From Synechococcus sp. RS9916 (GTDB lineage Bacteria > Cyanobacteriota > Cyanobacteriia > PCC-6307 > Cyanobiaceae), in NCBI RefSeq assembly GCF_000153825.1, contig NZ_DS022299.1, forward strand, positions 310,001 to 374,000: a stretch of DNA of 64,000 bases. The letters run 5' to 3'. Both the position numbers and the translations under genes were made by a program. This document shows, one piece after another, positions 27,284 to 38,538 of this stretch (position 1 is its first letter; every line of letters starts with the position of its first letter). Under the pieces are notes generated by a model. It did no database searches and was not told the origin of the DNA. It saw only the letters and a program-made list of their open reading frames with translations.

Positions 27284-28297
27284 TCAAAGGGTTTGCAGGA
27301 AGCCCAGGCTTGTGCGCACGCGGTCAACCGTGGCCTCCGCCACCGCATTGGCTCGGTCGCGACCTTCACGCAGCACGCGGTCGAGTTCACCGCGATCCGC
27401 CATCAGCTCGTTGTAGCGGGCCTGGATGGGCTCCAGTGCTGCAACTGCGCTTTCAGCGAGGAGCGGTTTGAACTTGCCCCAGCCCATGTCGGCACACTCT
27501 TCTGCTGCTGCCTCACGGCCTTTGCCGGTGAGGATGGCGTAGAGGCCGAGCAGGTTGTCGGTTTCCGGCCGGTCGGGATTTCCAAATTCCAAGCCCATCT
27601 GAGGGTCGGTTTTGGCCCGTTTGATCTTCTTGGTGATCAGATCGGGTGGATCCAGCAGGGTGATGCGGCTTCCTTCGTTCGGATCGCTTTTACTCATTTT
27701 GCTGCGCCCATCCGTGAGGCTCATCACCCGAGCTCCCTCTTTGAGGATCAGGGGCTTGGGCACCTTGAGCACAGGGGCATCGTCGTTGCCAAAGCGGGCA
27801 TTGATGCGCTGCTGAGCAATGTCGCGGGCCAATTCCAGGTGTTGTTTCTGGTCTTCGCCCACTGGCACCAGGTCGGCGTCATAGAGAAGGATGTCGGCCG
27901 CCATCAGCACGGGGTAATCCAACAGCCCAACGGACACGTTGTCACCATGCTTGACCGCCTTCTCCTTGAACTGGATCATTCGCTCCAGCCAGTTGAGCGG
28001 GGTGACACAGTTCAGGAGCCAGCAGAGCTCGGCATGGGCCGGCACATGGCTCTGCACAAACACCGTGCTTTTCTCAGGATCAATCCCGCAGGCCAGATAA
28101 AGGGCCGCTGTGCTGAGGGTGTCCTCTGCCAGGCGGCTCGGGTCATGGGGAACGGTGATCGCGTGCAAATCCACGACACAGAAGAAGGTGTCGTGGGAGT
28201 GCTGGAGGTCCACCCAGTTGCGGATGGCACCCAGCCAGTTGCCCAGATGGAGGGCCCCGGTGGGCTGGACGCCTGAAAGAACCCGCGACTGGGCCAT
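27284..28297 (-). CDS. trpS: Tryptophanyl-tRNA synthetase
   Basis: A 337-residue class I TrpRS charging tRNA-Trp. It has the start GVQPTGALHLGNWLGAI (the HIGH-equivalent motif is LHLGN) and the KMSKS motif in GRSKMSKSDPNEGS near 200. ATG 28297 gives MAQSRVLSG; the longer frame upstream is low complexity antisense of the RGG gene. The upstream RGG-rich gene stops 4 bases before it, so they probably share a transcript. Confidence 0.96.
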   Translation of the reverse strand: MAQSRVLSGVQPTGALHLGNWLGAIRNWVDLQHSHDTFFCVVDLHAITVPHDPSRLAEDTLSTAALYLACGIDPEKSTVFVQSHVPAHAELCWLLNCVTPLNWLERMIQFKEKAVKHGDNVSVGLLDYPVLMAADILLYDADLVPVGEDQKQHLELARDIAQQRINARFGNDDAPVLKVPKPLILKEGARVMSLTDGRSKMSKSDPNEGSRITLLDPPDLITKKIKRAKTDPQMGLEFGNPDRPETDNLLGLYAILTGKGREAAAEECADMGWGKFKPLLAESAVAALEPIQARYNELMADRGELDRVLREGRDRANAVAEATVDRVRTSLGFLQTL

Positions 28298-28301
28298 GAA
28301 T

Positions 28302-28796
28302 TCAGTCCTGAGCTTCGGTGGTTTCTGCAGCGGCGTCGGCCACAGCGTCTGTGGGCGCTTCAACGTCCGCTGCGGCGACCTCCTCGGTGGCCTCCACAGG
28401 AGCGGCCTGAGGTTTGGCCGGACGGGCGAAGGGGTCGGGGCGATTGCCGCGACCACCGCCGTCACCACGGCCGCCGGACCGACCGCCTTCGCTGCGGCGT
28501 CCGCCCCCACGGGGAGCCTGAGACTTCTGCTGCTCGATCAGTGCATCCAGCTGACCGTCTTCAAGCATTTGCCCGAGGCTGCGGACAGCGAAGCCGAGCA
28601 CCGCAACGGTGGAACGCAGGTTGAAGGCTTCCTGCAGGGCGCGCACCGAGCGCATTTCGTTGTCGCTGAGACGAATGCGGAATCCGCCACCCTCACGGTT
28701 GCCCGGGCCGCGCCGACGGCCGCCATCACGGCCACCCTCCCGTCCGCCATCACCCTGTCCCCCGAATTTCTGGGGATCTCCGTAGGAATCAGTCAT
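28302..28796 (-). CDS. RGG-rich protein with a ribbon-helix-helix-like core
   Basis: A 164-residue protein. Residues 1-38 are Gly/Arg/Asp-rich. Residues about 39-90 form one compact unit: strand FRIRL, then a helix (SDNEMRSVRALQEAFNL), a turn with RST, and a second helix (VAVLGFAVRSLGQMLEDG), the order and spacing of ribbon-helix-helix DNA-binding domains. Residues about 95-125 are again Arg/Gly-rich (RGGGRR, GGRGDGGGRGNR), and the tail is Ala/Glu/Thr-rich and acidic. It has no membrane span. A nucleic-acid-binding role is inferred, not shown. Conserved as a hypothetical in relatives, as far as I recall. It ends 4 bases before trpS. Confidence 0.75.
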   Translation of the reverse strand: MTDSYGDPQKFGGQGDGGREGGRDGGRRRGPGNREGGGFRIRLSDNEMRSVRALQEAFNLRSTVAVLGFAVRSLGQMLEDGQLDALIEQQKSQAPRGGGRRSEGGRSGGRGDGGGRGNRPDPFARPAKPQAAPVEATEEVAAADVEAPTDAVADAAAETTEAQD

Positions 28797-28850
28797 GGCC
28801 CGGGGCCTGCAGTCAGGCGCAAGTGTGACGCATCACAGGGGGGAAGACGG

Positions 28851-28872
28851 GTCAGGGTGGCGCCGCCCTGAC
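28851..28872 (-). terminator. Hairpin after the cation efflux gene
   Basis: Perfect 7-base inverted repeat GTCAGGG / CCCTGAC with an 8-base loop that contains the palindrome GGCGCC. It lies 11 bases beyond the stop of the CDF gene (minus) and upstream of the RGG gene. No T run follows, so factor-independent termination is uncertain. Confidence 0.45.
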
Positions 28873-28883
28873 GACCGGCCCAA

Positions 28884-29804
28884 TCAGCCGTGCGTGCCCC
28901 GAAATGTGATGGCTTGCTCCGCGTAGTCCTTGGGCTCGAGGTGGATGGTGCAGCGCACAGGCCCAAAGCGTTGTTCCAGTCGATCTTCCACGCGTTCGGT
29001 GATCGTGTGGGCCGTTGGCAGGTCATCGGTATCCACCACCATGTGCATGTCGATGAACACGCGCTGACCCAGCACGCCGCGGCTGGCGATGTCATGGCAG
29101 TTCAACACTCCGGGCACTCCCATGGCCTGCTCATGAATCGCCTCGGGAGCAATGGCGATGTGATCGACCAGCCAAGGCAGGTTGGTGCGCACCACGTCCC
29201 AGCACACGCGGATCAACAGCACTGCCAGAGGGGCTGCAAGCACCACATCAAGCCAGTTGATGCGAAACCACCAGGCAGCAGTCAGGCCTAACAGCACAAT
29301 TACCGTGGTCCAGATGTCGCTGGTGGTGTGACGGGCATCGGCCATCAGAAGCTGGCTCTTCAAACGCTTGCCTTCGCGTCGCTCGTAGAGCGCAAGGACG
29401 AGGTTGAAGCCAAGCACCACCAGCAACAGCAGCAATTCCTGACCGTTAATGCGCAGAGGGGGGATGCCTTCCAGCCACCGCTCGCCGGCCTTGATCAGGA
29501 TTTCAATCGCGGTGAACAGAATGAAGCCGGCAATGGCTAGGGCGCCAATTCCTTCGTATTTGTCGTGTCCGTAGGGGTGGTCGCGATCGGGCCGAGGATC
29601 GGAGAGTCCGTTGGTAATCAGCCCCATCAGGCTGGACAAGGCATCGGTGGCGCTGTGCATCGCATCAGCAATAACGGCGAGCGAACCGCTCAGCAGGCCA
29701 ATCAGCAGTTTCAGACCGGTCATGGTCAGATTGATCACCAGGGCGGTGACCAAAACTCTCTGCACCTCCCGGCGGCGATCGGTTGCGGCGCGGTCGCTGG
29801 CCAT
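28884..29804 (-). CDS. Cation diffusion facilitator transporter
   Basis: A 306-residue CDF-family exporter of divalent metals (Zn, Fe, Co or Mn). The metal site appears in span 2 (ADAMHSATDALSSL) and span 5 (MADARHTTSDIWTT), the paired HxxxD/HxxxD arrangement of this family, which usually favours zinc or iron. Six membrane spans are followed by a cytoplasmic C-terminal domain (about 210-306). ATG 29804 gives MASDRAATDRRREVQ. Specific metal cannot be read from the sequence. Confidence 0.92.
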   Translation of the reverse strand: MASDRAATDRRREVQRVLVTALVINLTMTGLKLLIGLLSGSLAVIADAMHSATDALSSLMGLITNGLSDPRPDRDHPYGHDKYEGIGALAIAGFILFTAIEILIKAGERWLEGIPPLRINGQELLLLLVVLGFNLVLALYERREGKRLKSQLLMADARHTTSDIWTTVIVLLGLTAAWWFRINWLDVVLAAPLAVLLIRVCWDVVRTNLPWLVDHIAIAPEAIHEQAMGVPGVLNCHDIASRGVLGQRVFIDMHMVVDTDDLPTAHTITERVEDRLEQRFGPVRCTIHLEPKDYAEQAITFRGTHG

Positions 29805-29955
29805 GCGGCACTGCACTGACACCGACACGTTATGGAGGGATTCGCGATCCGTCTTGTGGACGGGGGCGGATTGCACTTTGCCTTGCGGCTTTGAACATTC
29901 CTGGTCCCCTCTCGCAGAGTGAGCTAGGAAGGCCCGTAATTCCTGACTGATCCGC

Positions 29956-31305
29956 ATGCTTCCGGTGCCGTCACTCGGCTCCCTGATTGAGCAGCCGAAG
30001 GTGCTGCGTACGGTTGCGATTGCCGGAGCTGGCCTTGTGGTGACCCAGTGGGCACTGGCCGACCTATTGCATGTGCCAGGTGGTGGTTTTGGGCTCATCG
30101 CCCTCGGCGGCGGCTTGTGGTGGTTGAGCCGTCCTTCCAGCTCTCCTCGTTTCAAAAGTCCATCAACGGTGCAGGGCTGGGTGAAGCGTTGTAACGCCGT
30201 GTTGGATCAGTTCGATGATCTGGAGGCGCAGGCCGGCACGCCCGCCACCCGCCTGCAGCGCCAGCAGGCTCTCGATCGTCTGATCGATCGCCGCGAACCC
30301 CTGAGTCTTGGTGTGGTGGGGTCTGAGGGGGTGAACCTCCCCGCATCAGACCTTCTTCAACAGGCCCTGAGCGGTCACCATGCCCTCAGCCTCTGCGTTG
30401 GTCACACGCTGCCCAGCGTCAGTGATACCTGGGCCTGGCCCGATGCGCTTCAGGAGCAGGACGCCCTTCTCTTTGTCTTGCCGTTGCCGCTGCGCGCCTC
30501 GGACCTGCTGCGTCTGCAGCAGGTCCCCGAACGTCAGCCCGCTTGGCTGGTGGTGAATCAGGACCAGCTTTCAGGTGACTGGGACGATGCCCATCAGGCC
30601 TTGATGACGCAATTGCCCGAGCGCTGGCATCAGCGGCTTCTGATCTGGGATGGCAGCCACGATCAGCTCAGGCCTGCTTTGGCTCCGATTCGTCAGCTGT
30701 TTCTGCAGCCACAGCAGGGGCGTGATCAGACCCAGCAACGCTTGATCGAGGCCCTTCATCGTCAATGGCAGGCCGAGCTGGAGTGCTTGCGTCGCGATCG
30801 TTTCCGAGACCTGCTGCAGCGCAGTCAATGGATTGTTGCTGGGGCGGTCGTGGCTTCACCGTTGCCCAGTACTGACCTCCTGGCTGTGGCCGTGGGTAAT
30901 GGCTTGATGCTCAAAGAAATGGGTGTGATCTGGGGCTGTCGTTGGACCCCAGATGTGCTGCAAGTGGCGGCAAAACATCTGGCCGGGGCTGCTCTGGCCC
31001 AAGGCGTTGTGGAATGGAGTGGTCAGGCTCTACTCGGTTTGGCCAAGCTCGACGGCAGCGCTTGGTTAGCGGCAGGAGCGATGCAGGCCCTCAGTGCTGC
31101 CTATCTCACCCGGGTGGTGGGCGCTTCGATGGCGGATTGGCTGGCCTTGAACGCGGGTGTGGCGCAGCCGGATTTGGAGTTGCTCAAACAGCAAGCGCCT
31201 TTATTCGTTGCCAAAGCTGCAGAACGCGAGCGTCTGGATTGGCAGGGATTTCTTCAGCAGGCTGGGCGCTGGGCCCAGGAGCAGAGCATCCCCAAACCCG
31301 CCTGA
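29956..31305 (+). CDS. YcjF/DUF697-like membrane protein
   Basis: A 449-residue protein with two hydrophobic spans near the N-terminus (about 20-36 and 44-58), a long soluble middle (60-290) and a hydrophobic Ala-rich region (about 295-400) containing SPLPSTDLLAVAVGNGLMLKEMG, the DUF697 signature. No intact GTPase P-loop is seen, although the related DUF697 proteins often carry one; the middle resembles a degenerate GTPase-like domain. Envelope or stress role inferred only from the family. Divergent from the CDF gene. Confidence 0.78.
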   Translation: MLPVPSLGSLIEQPKVLRTVAIAGAGLVVTQWALADLLHVPGGGFGLIALGGGLWWLSRPSSSPRFKSPSTVQGWVKRCNAVLDQFDDLEAQAGTPATRLQRQQALDRLIDRREPLSLGVVGSEGVNLPASDLLQQALSGHHALSLCVGHTLPSVSDTWAWPDALQEQDALLFVLPLPLRASDLLRLQQVPERQPAWLVVNQDQLSGDWDDAHQALMTQLPERWHQRLLIWDGSHDQLRPALAPIRQLFLQPQQGRDQTQQRLIEALHRQWQAELECLRRDRFRDLLQRSQWIVAGAVVASPLPSTDLLAVAVGNGLMLKEMGVIWGCRWTPDVLQVAAKHLAGAALAQGVVEWSGQALLGLAKLDGSAWLAAGAMQALSAAYLTRVVGASMADWLALNAGVAQPDLELLKQQAPLFVAKAAERERLDWQGFLQQAGRWAQEQSIPKPA

Positions 31306-31470
31306 TTTACGTAACTTCATGAACTCTTGATGAAGCGCTTCATGAAGTCAATTTGCGGGATGACTCGAACTTTTTAATTTCCGGGAAAAGGAAAGTTCTT
31401 TCCATAGTCTTGAGTCCTGTCTTGATGTCTTTCGGGGCATGCAGGGCGGATTCCGTACTCCTTTTTTGTC
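31306..31470 (+). promoter_or_regulatory. psbA leader and promoter region with stacked palindromes
   Basis: Between the YcjF-like gene and psbA. It contains TTACGTAA (31307-31314), ATGAAGCGCTTCAT (31330-31343) overlapping CTTCATGAAG (31338-31347), TTTCCGGGAAA (31378-31388) and GGAAAG-TT-CTTTCC (31390-31403). No clear Shine-Dalgarno precedes psbA; the last 30 bases are pyrimidine-rich (CTCCTTTTTTGTC). I could not fix a -35/-10 pair with confidence; CATAGT at about 31403-31408 is a possible -10. The part nearest 31306 may include the upstream gene's terminator. Confidence 0.5.
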
Positions 31471-32547
31471 ATGGCTACTGCCATTCGCAGCGGTCGCTCC
31501 AGTAACTGGGACAACTTCTGTCAGTGGGTCACCAACACCAACAACCGCATTTATGTGGGTTGGTTTGGCGTCCTGATGATTCCCTGTCTGCTGGCCGCCA
31601 CCATTTGCTTCATCGTTGCCTTTATCGCTGCTCCTGCAGTTGATATCGACGGCATCCGTGAGCCCGTCGCCGGCTCCCTGATCTACGGCAACAACATCAT
31701 CTCTGGTGCTGTTGTTCCTTCTTCCAACGCCATCGGCCTGCACTTCTATCCCATCTGGGAAGCGGCCACCCTGGATGAATGGCTGTACAACGGCGGTCCT
31801 TACCAGCTGGTTGTCTTCCACTTCCTGATTGGTATCTCTGCCTACATGGGGCGTCAGTGGGAACTCTCCTACCGCCTCGGCATGCGTCCTTGGATCTGCG
31901 TTGCTTACAGCGCCCCGCTGTCTGCAGCCTTTGCAGTGTTCCTGGTCTACCCCTTCGGTCAGGGTTCCTTCTCTGACGGCATGCCCCTGGGCATCTCTGG
32001 CACCTTCAACTTCATGCTGGTGTTCCAGGCCGAGCACAACATCCTGATGCACCCCTTCCACATGCTGGGTGTGGCTGGTGTTTTCGGCGGCAGCCTGTTC
32101 TCCGCCATGCACGGCTCCCTGGTGACCTCCTCCCTGGTGCGTGAAACCACCGAGAGCGAGTCCCAGAACTACGGCTACAAGTTCGGCCAAGAGGAAGAGA
32201 CCTACAACATCGTGGCTGCCCACGGTTACTTCGGTCGCCTGATCTTCCAATACGCGTCCTTCAACAACAGCCGCAGCCTTCACTTCTTCCTGGCTGCCTG
32301 GCCTGTCGTTGGCATCTGGTTCACCTCCATGGGCATCAGCACCATGGCGTTCAACCTCAACGGTTTCAACTTCAACCAGTCCATCCTTGATGCTCAAGGC
32401 AAGGTGCTTCCCACCTGGGCTGATGTGCTGAACCGCGCCAACCTCGGCATGGAAGTGATGCACGAGCGCAACGCTCACAACTTCCCCCTCGACCTCGCTG
32501 CTGCTGAGTCCACTCCTGTGGCTCTGCAAGCTCCCGCCATCGGTTGA
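31471..32547 (+). CDS. psbA: Photosystem II D1 protein, low-light (Q130) form
   Basis: A 358-residue D1, the reaction-centre subunit that binds P680, the primary quinone partner and the Mn cluster in the thylakoid membrane. It is aligned almost end to end with cyanobacterial D1: five spans, [25 protein letters not shown], and [17 protein letters not shown] near the C-terminus. The C-terminal 15 residues after Ala343 would be removed by CtpA. The residue equivalent to position 130 is Gln ([10 protein letters not shown]), the D1:1 type, not the Glu of stress D1:2. One residue shorter than usual at the N-terminus. Confidence 0.99.
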   Translation: MATAIRSGRSSNWDNFCQWVTNTNNRIYVGWFGVLMIPCLLAATICFIVAFIAAPAVDIDGIREPVAGSLIYGNNIISGAVVPSSNAIGLHFYPIWEAATLDEWLYNGGPYQLVVFHFLIGISAYMGRQWELSYRLGMRPWICVAYSAPLSAAFAVFLVYPFGQGSFSDGMPLGISGTFNFMLVFQAEHNILMHPFHMLGVAGVFGGSLFSAMHGSLVTSSLVRETTESESQNYGYKFGQEEETYNIVAAHGYFGRLIFQYASFNNSRSLHFFLAAWPVVGIWFTSMGISTMAFNLNGFNFNQSILDAQGKVLPTWADVLNRANLGMEVMHERNAHNFPLDLAAAESTPVALQAPAIG

Positions 32548-32600
32548 TCGAGACAGCCTGAGGCTGAAGTCTCCAAAAGATTCAGCGTCAGTTGAATCGG

Positions 32601-32626
32601 AAAGCCCCCTCTCACGAGGGGGCTTT
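32601..32626 (+). terminator. Terminator after psbA
   Basis: Perfect 11-pair stem (AAAGCCCCCTC / GAGGGGGCTTT) with a 4-base loop TCAC, ending in a T run, 53 bases past the psbA stop. A classic factor-independent terminator. Confidence 0.93.
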
Positions 32627-32667
32627 TTATTGCTCTTGTCAGATCATCTCAAGGAATGCAGGGCAAA

Positions 32668-32694
32668 CAAAAACCCCCGCGATGGCAGGGGCGT
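32668..32694 (-). terminator. Terminator after the GAPDH gene
   Basis: On minus, CGCCCCTGC, loop CATC, GCGGGGG followed by T5: a GC-rich stem (one wobble, one bulge) with a T run, about 30 bases past the stop of the GAPDH gene. With the psbA terminator it separates the two convergent transcripts. Confidence 0.7.
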
Positions 32695-32725
32695 TGCAAT
32701 GCTGACGTTGGCATCGATCAAGTCA

Positions 32726-33790
<1,065 letters not shown>

Positions 33791-33827
33791 TTACGGGGAC
33801 GCAGATACAACTCCAGGCCTCCTTCAC

Positions 33828-34307
33828 ATGATGGCCAACGTCTCAATCGATCCCTCGTGCGCGATTTGTTCTTTGCACCAGAATCTCAGCCATCTTGCTG
33901 AACACGAGCTGTGGCGCAGTGAACGCTGGTTGCTCCGTCACCACCCCCAGCCCTCGCCTCTGATGGGTTGGTGTTTGCTTGATTCCCGGCGTCATCTCGG
34001 TGGCCCCATCGACTTCGCTCCTGCAGAAGCGAGGGAGTGGGGACTGATTGTTCAACAAGCTGCCCAGCTGGTGAAGGCGGTCAGCGACTGTGACCGGGTG
34101 TACGCGATTGCCTTTGGTGAAGGTGCACGTCATCTGCATCTCCACTTGATTCCCCGCCACGGGGACGATGACCGCAGTTCTGCATGGTCGGTGGCTGATC
34201 TTTATCGGCGAGTGGAGGCCGGTGCGGAGCCGGCTGCGAGTGCCGAGCGTGTGCAGCGCTTCATTGCTGAAGCGCGCGCCCACGCTCCTGCCTGTTTTGG
34301 GGCCTGA
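33828..34307 (+). CDS. HIT-family hydrolase
   Basis: A 159-residue HIT protein. The nucleotide-binding histidine triad is ARHLHLHLIPRH (HxHxH followed by a variable residue), with PLMGWCLLDSRRHLGG upstream as the usual second strand pair. HIT proteins hydrolyse or transfer nucleoside monophosphates; Cys in SCAICSLH near the start suggests a zinc finger-like N-terminus. ATG 33828 (MMANVSIDPS); ATG 33831 equally likely. Divergent from the GAPDH gene (97 bases between) and convergent with katG. Confidence 0.87.
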   Translation: MMANVSIDPSCAICSLHQNLSHLAEHELWRSERWLLRHHPQPSPLMGWCLLDSRRHLGGPIDFAPAEAREWGLIVQQAAQLVKAVSDCDRVYAIAFGEGARHLHLHLIPRHGDDDRSSAWSVADLYRRVEAGAEPAASAERVQRFIAEARAHAPACFGA

Positions 34308-34324
34308 AGATTGCGTTTGAGCTG

Positions 34325-36640
<2,316 letters not shown>

Positions 36641-36676
36641 TCAGGCAGGCTGTGTGCGTTATCAGATTCGAACGTA

Positions 36677-36799
36677 ATGCCCGTGCTGTTCGCCTCTCAG
36701 ACGGCTCCTGGCGGCCCCGCTGTCATTCTTCCGGCTTTGTTGATTGCGGGCATCCTGATTGCCTTGTCTCAGGCTTTCGTCCCGAAAAACGATCAGTAA
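36677..36799 (+). CDS. 40-residue single-span membrane peptide
   Basis: MPVLFASQTAPGGPAVILPA and on to a C-terminal FVPKNDQ: one hydrophobic span (about 15-34) with a short polar tail. The size and form resemble the small photosystem or NDH membrane subunits, but it does not match the PsbK, PsbM, PsbN, PsbX, PsaM or PetM sequences I remember. It overlaps the convergent PfkB gene by 7 bases at the 3' end and is divergent from katG. Function unknown; real gene likely because of its compact hydrophobic pattern. Confidence 0.62.
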   Translation: MPVLFASQTAPGGPAVILPALLIAGILIALSQAFVPKNDQ

Positions 36800-37608
36800 G
36801 GTCCGAACCGGGAGGCGCAGGCTGCCCCGCATGTGGCCCCCAGGTGTGTCGCCTGGGGTGGTGCCCATCCTGCAGCCAGTCCTGCCGTTACTCCTGCGGC
36901 AAAACTGTCCCCGCATCCATACGACTCCACCACGGGGCCAGGGGGAGCGGATGCTGAGTAGCGCCCTCCAGGGATCAAGAGTCCTCCCTGCGCACCTTCC
37001 GTCGCAATGGTGAGCGCAGGAGCGGGGGTCAGAGAACCTTGGGGGACTTGCTCACTGGGATCCAGCCCACTTCCGATCAGAGCATTGATCACGATTCCCG
37101 CCTCCTGCAACACCGGTAAGCGCAGCCGGGGGGTGGCTGTCAGAACCTTGGCTTTGCGTGCCAAGGTCAGACCGGTGGCGTCTGTGGCCGAGACGAACAC
37201 CCCATCACAGTCGGCTAAGAGGTCCCAGGGCAGCGGATCTTGAGCCACGGGGGTGTGGCGTTCGCCAATCACGGTGATGGCACGGTCGCCTCCATCGTCG
37301 ACGAGGCTGATCCCTCGCCGGCTGGGTCGATCGCGCCAGGCCACCAAGGGGTCAACCCCCAGGGATTGCAGTCTGGCCACACTTCGCTCGCCGATCGCAT
37401 CCCGGCCTAGGGCCGTGAAAAAAGGAATGCGCTGGCCGGTCAGGCGCGCGAGCTGCACGGCTACGACGGCCCCGGCTCCTGCGGGTTCCTCTAGGTCACG
37501 CAGGGAGCGGCTGATTCGGCCTGGCTGCGGCAGCGCATCCACCTGCAGAAAGGTGACCCATTCCTGATGGCCAACAACGGCAAGATTCAGATGGGAGAGG
37601 TTGTTCAA
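36793..37608 (-). CDS. PfkB-family carbohydrate kinase
   Basis: A 271-residue ribokinase/PfkB-type kinase. It has the two family signatures: the first at PAGAGAVVAVQLARLTG near 42 and the second GCGDSFAAGVTAGLA near 240, with catalytic Asp in GCGD. Sugar or nucleoside substrate cannot be told from the sequence. The start appears to be TTG at 37608 in a TTGA overlap with the stop of the upstream gene; there is no early ATG in frame. The 3' end overlaps the 40-residue gene. Confidence 0.86.
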   Translation of the reverse strand: MNNLSHLNLAVVGHQEWVTFLQVDALPQPGRISRSLRDLEEPAGAGAVVAVQLARLTGQRIPFFTALGRDAIGERSVARLQSLGVDPLVAWRDRPSRRGISLVDDGGDRAITVIGERHTPVAQDPLPWDLLADCDGVFVSATDATGLTLARKAKVLTATPRLRLPVLQEAGIVINALIGSGLDPSEQVPQGSLTPAPALTIATEGAQGGLLIPGGRYSASAPPGPVVESYGCGDSFAAGVTAGLAAGWAPPQATHLGATCGAACASRFGPY

Positions 37609-38108
37609 GGAATGGGCAGCAGTGACTTCGCGGCATCACGAATTTGCACACTGATCTTGCCTCCTACCTGATTCACACCGACGGAGCCCGTGACCTCCAA
37701 GGGATTCTCCTCGCTTGTTGAGACGACCACAGGTTCACCGTTTTCGCCCTGCACCGACACAGGCGCCTGCACTTCTTCAACGCTCACATCGCCGGCAACC
37801 TCAACATCACCTTTGACGCCCACCGACCCTTGAACCGGAAGCGTTGCAGCGGCCTCAATCTGCAGACTTTCTGCGCCCTTGATCTTCAAGGGTTCACGCA
37901 AGGCATCGATCTGTAGGTTTCCCACCACCTGCACGGGCAACGGCTGATCCAGGGGCAGAGCAATGGGGATGGGTTGCTTGAGGATCTGTATGGCTGCCAC
38001 TGCGATTGCCCAGGCCGCCAAGGCGATGGCCAAGGGCCAGCGAGAGGCCATGGCCAGTGAAAACCACAAGGGCGACGACGACGTGAATCCTGGCTTGGAC
38101 TCAGGCAT
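37605..38108 (-). CDS. Anchored protein with repetitive beta-rich exterior
   Basis: A 167-residue protein with one N-terminal membrane span (about 20-40) and an exterior of alternating short hydrophobic strands, many of the form PVQVxG, VQGSVGVKGDVEVAG and EVTGSVGVNQVGG, suggesting beta repeats. It is acidic and lacks cysteine. ATG 38108 is preferred; a TTG at 38123 is further upstream. Probably cotranscribed with the PfkB gene by the TTGA overlap. Role unknown. Confidence 0.7.
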   Translation of the reverse strand: MPESKPGFTSSSPLWFSLAMASRWPLAIALAAWAIAVAAIQILKQPIPIALPLDQPLPVQVVGNLQIDALREPLKIKGAESLQIEAAATLPVQGSVGVKGDVEVAGDVSVEEVQAPVSVQGENGEPVVVSTSEENPLEVTGSVGVNQVGGKISVQIRDAAKSLLPIP

Positions 38109-38201
38109 TGTCTCCACTGGCAATGGTGATGTTCCGGTTTTATCAGCTCCGGAGATTCATGGCAGTGGTTTGGTGCTGATCGTGATCAGCAGTTGGTCGT
38201 C

Positions 38202-38471
38202 TTAGAGCTCGTATTCCTCTTCGAAGTTTTTAAGCAAGTCTTTGTAAAGAGCCAGCGTGGCTTCGCTCTGTTCTGTAAATCCTTCGAGTTTGTAGAGCTC
38301 GCCCAGCTGTTTAGCGGCGAGGTGCACTTGCGCGAATGCCTCGGCGTATTCGTTTTGAATGTCTTCTTCGGTGATGTCACGGATCATCGCCGAAATGAAT
38401 TCGACTTTTTTGATGGAGGCGGCAATGTCCGCTTCCATCTCCTTATTGAGCTTGCGCCGCTTGCGGACCAT
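38202..38471 (-). CDS. Small acidic helical protein, unknown
   Basis: An 89-residue protein, all helical by composition: KRRKLNKEMEADIAASIKKVEF then EDIQNEYAEAFAQVHLAAKQ and a Glu-rich tail ending EEEYEL. Coiled coil likely. ATG 38471 is chosen because the longer upstream frame lies in the hairpin region and in the Hli gene. Located between the Hli protein gene and an unrelated one, same strand. Not recognised. Confidence 0.62.
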   Translation of the reverse strand: MVRKRRKLNKEMEADIAASIKKVEFISAMIRDITEEDIQNEYAEAFAQVHLAAKQLGELYKLEGFTEQSEATLALYKDLLKNFEEEYEL

Positions 38472-38500
38472 CCCTTCGTTGAGTGGGCCGCTCACCTTAC

Positions 38501-38529
38501 GCTGGCCCCAGGGGGAGCTTGGGGCCAGC
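38501..38529 (-). promoter_or_regulatory. Strong hairpin between the Hli gene and the 89-residue gene
   Basis: Perfect 10-base inverted repeat GCTGGCCCCA / TGGGGCCAGC with a 9-base loop, only 9 bases after the Hli stop codon and 29 bases before the next start. No T run follows on either strand. It could stabilise the Hli mRNA 3' end or limit read-through to the next gene. Confidence 0.6.
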
Positions 38530-38538
38530 AGCCGTTTT

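Noticed and set aside
31348-32529. 393-codon frame antisense to psbA
   Set aside because: Shadow of the very biased psbA codons. His/Val/Gly-rich composition without known motifs.
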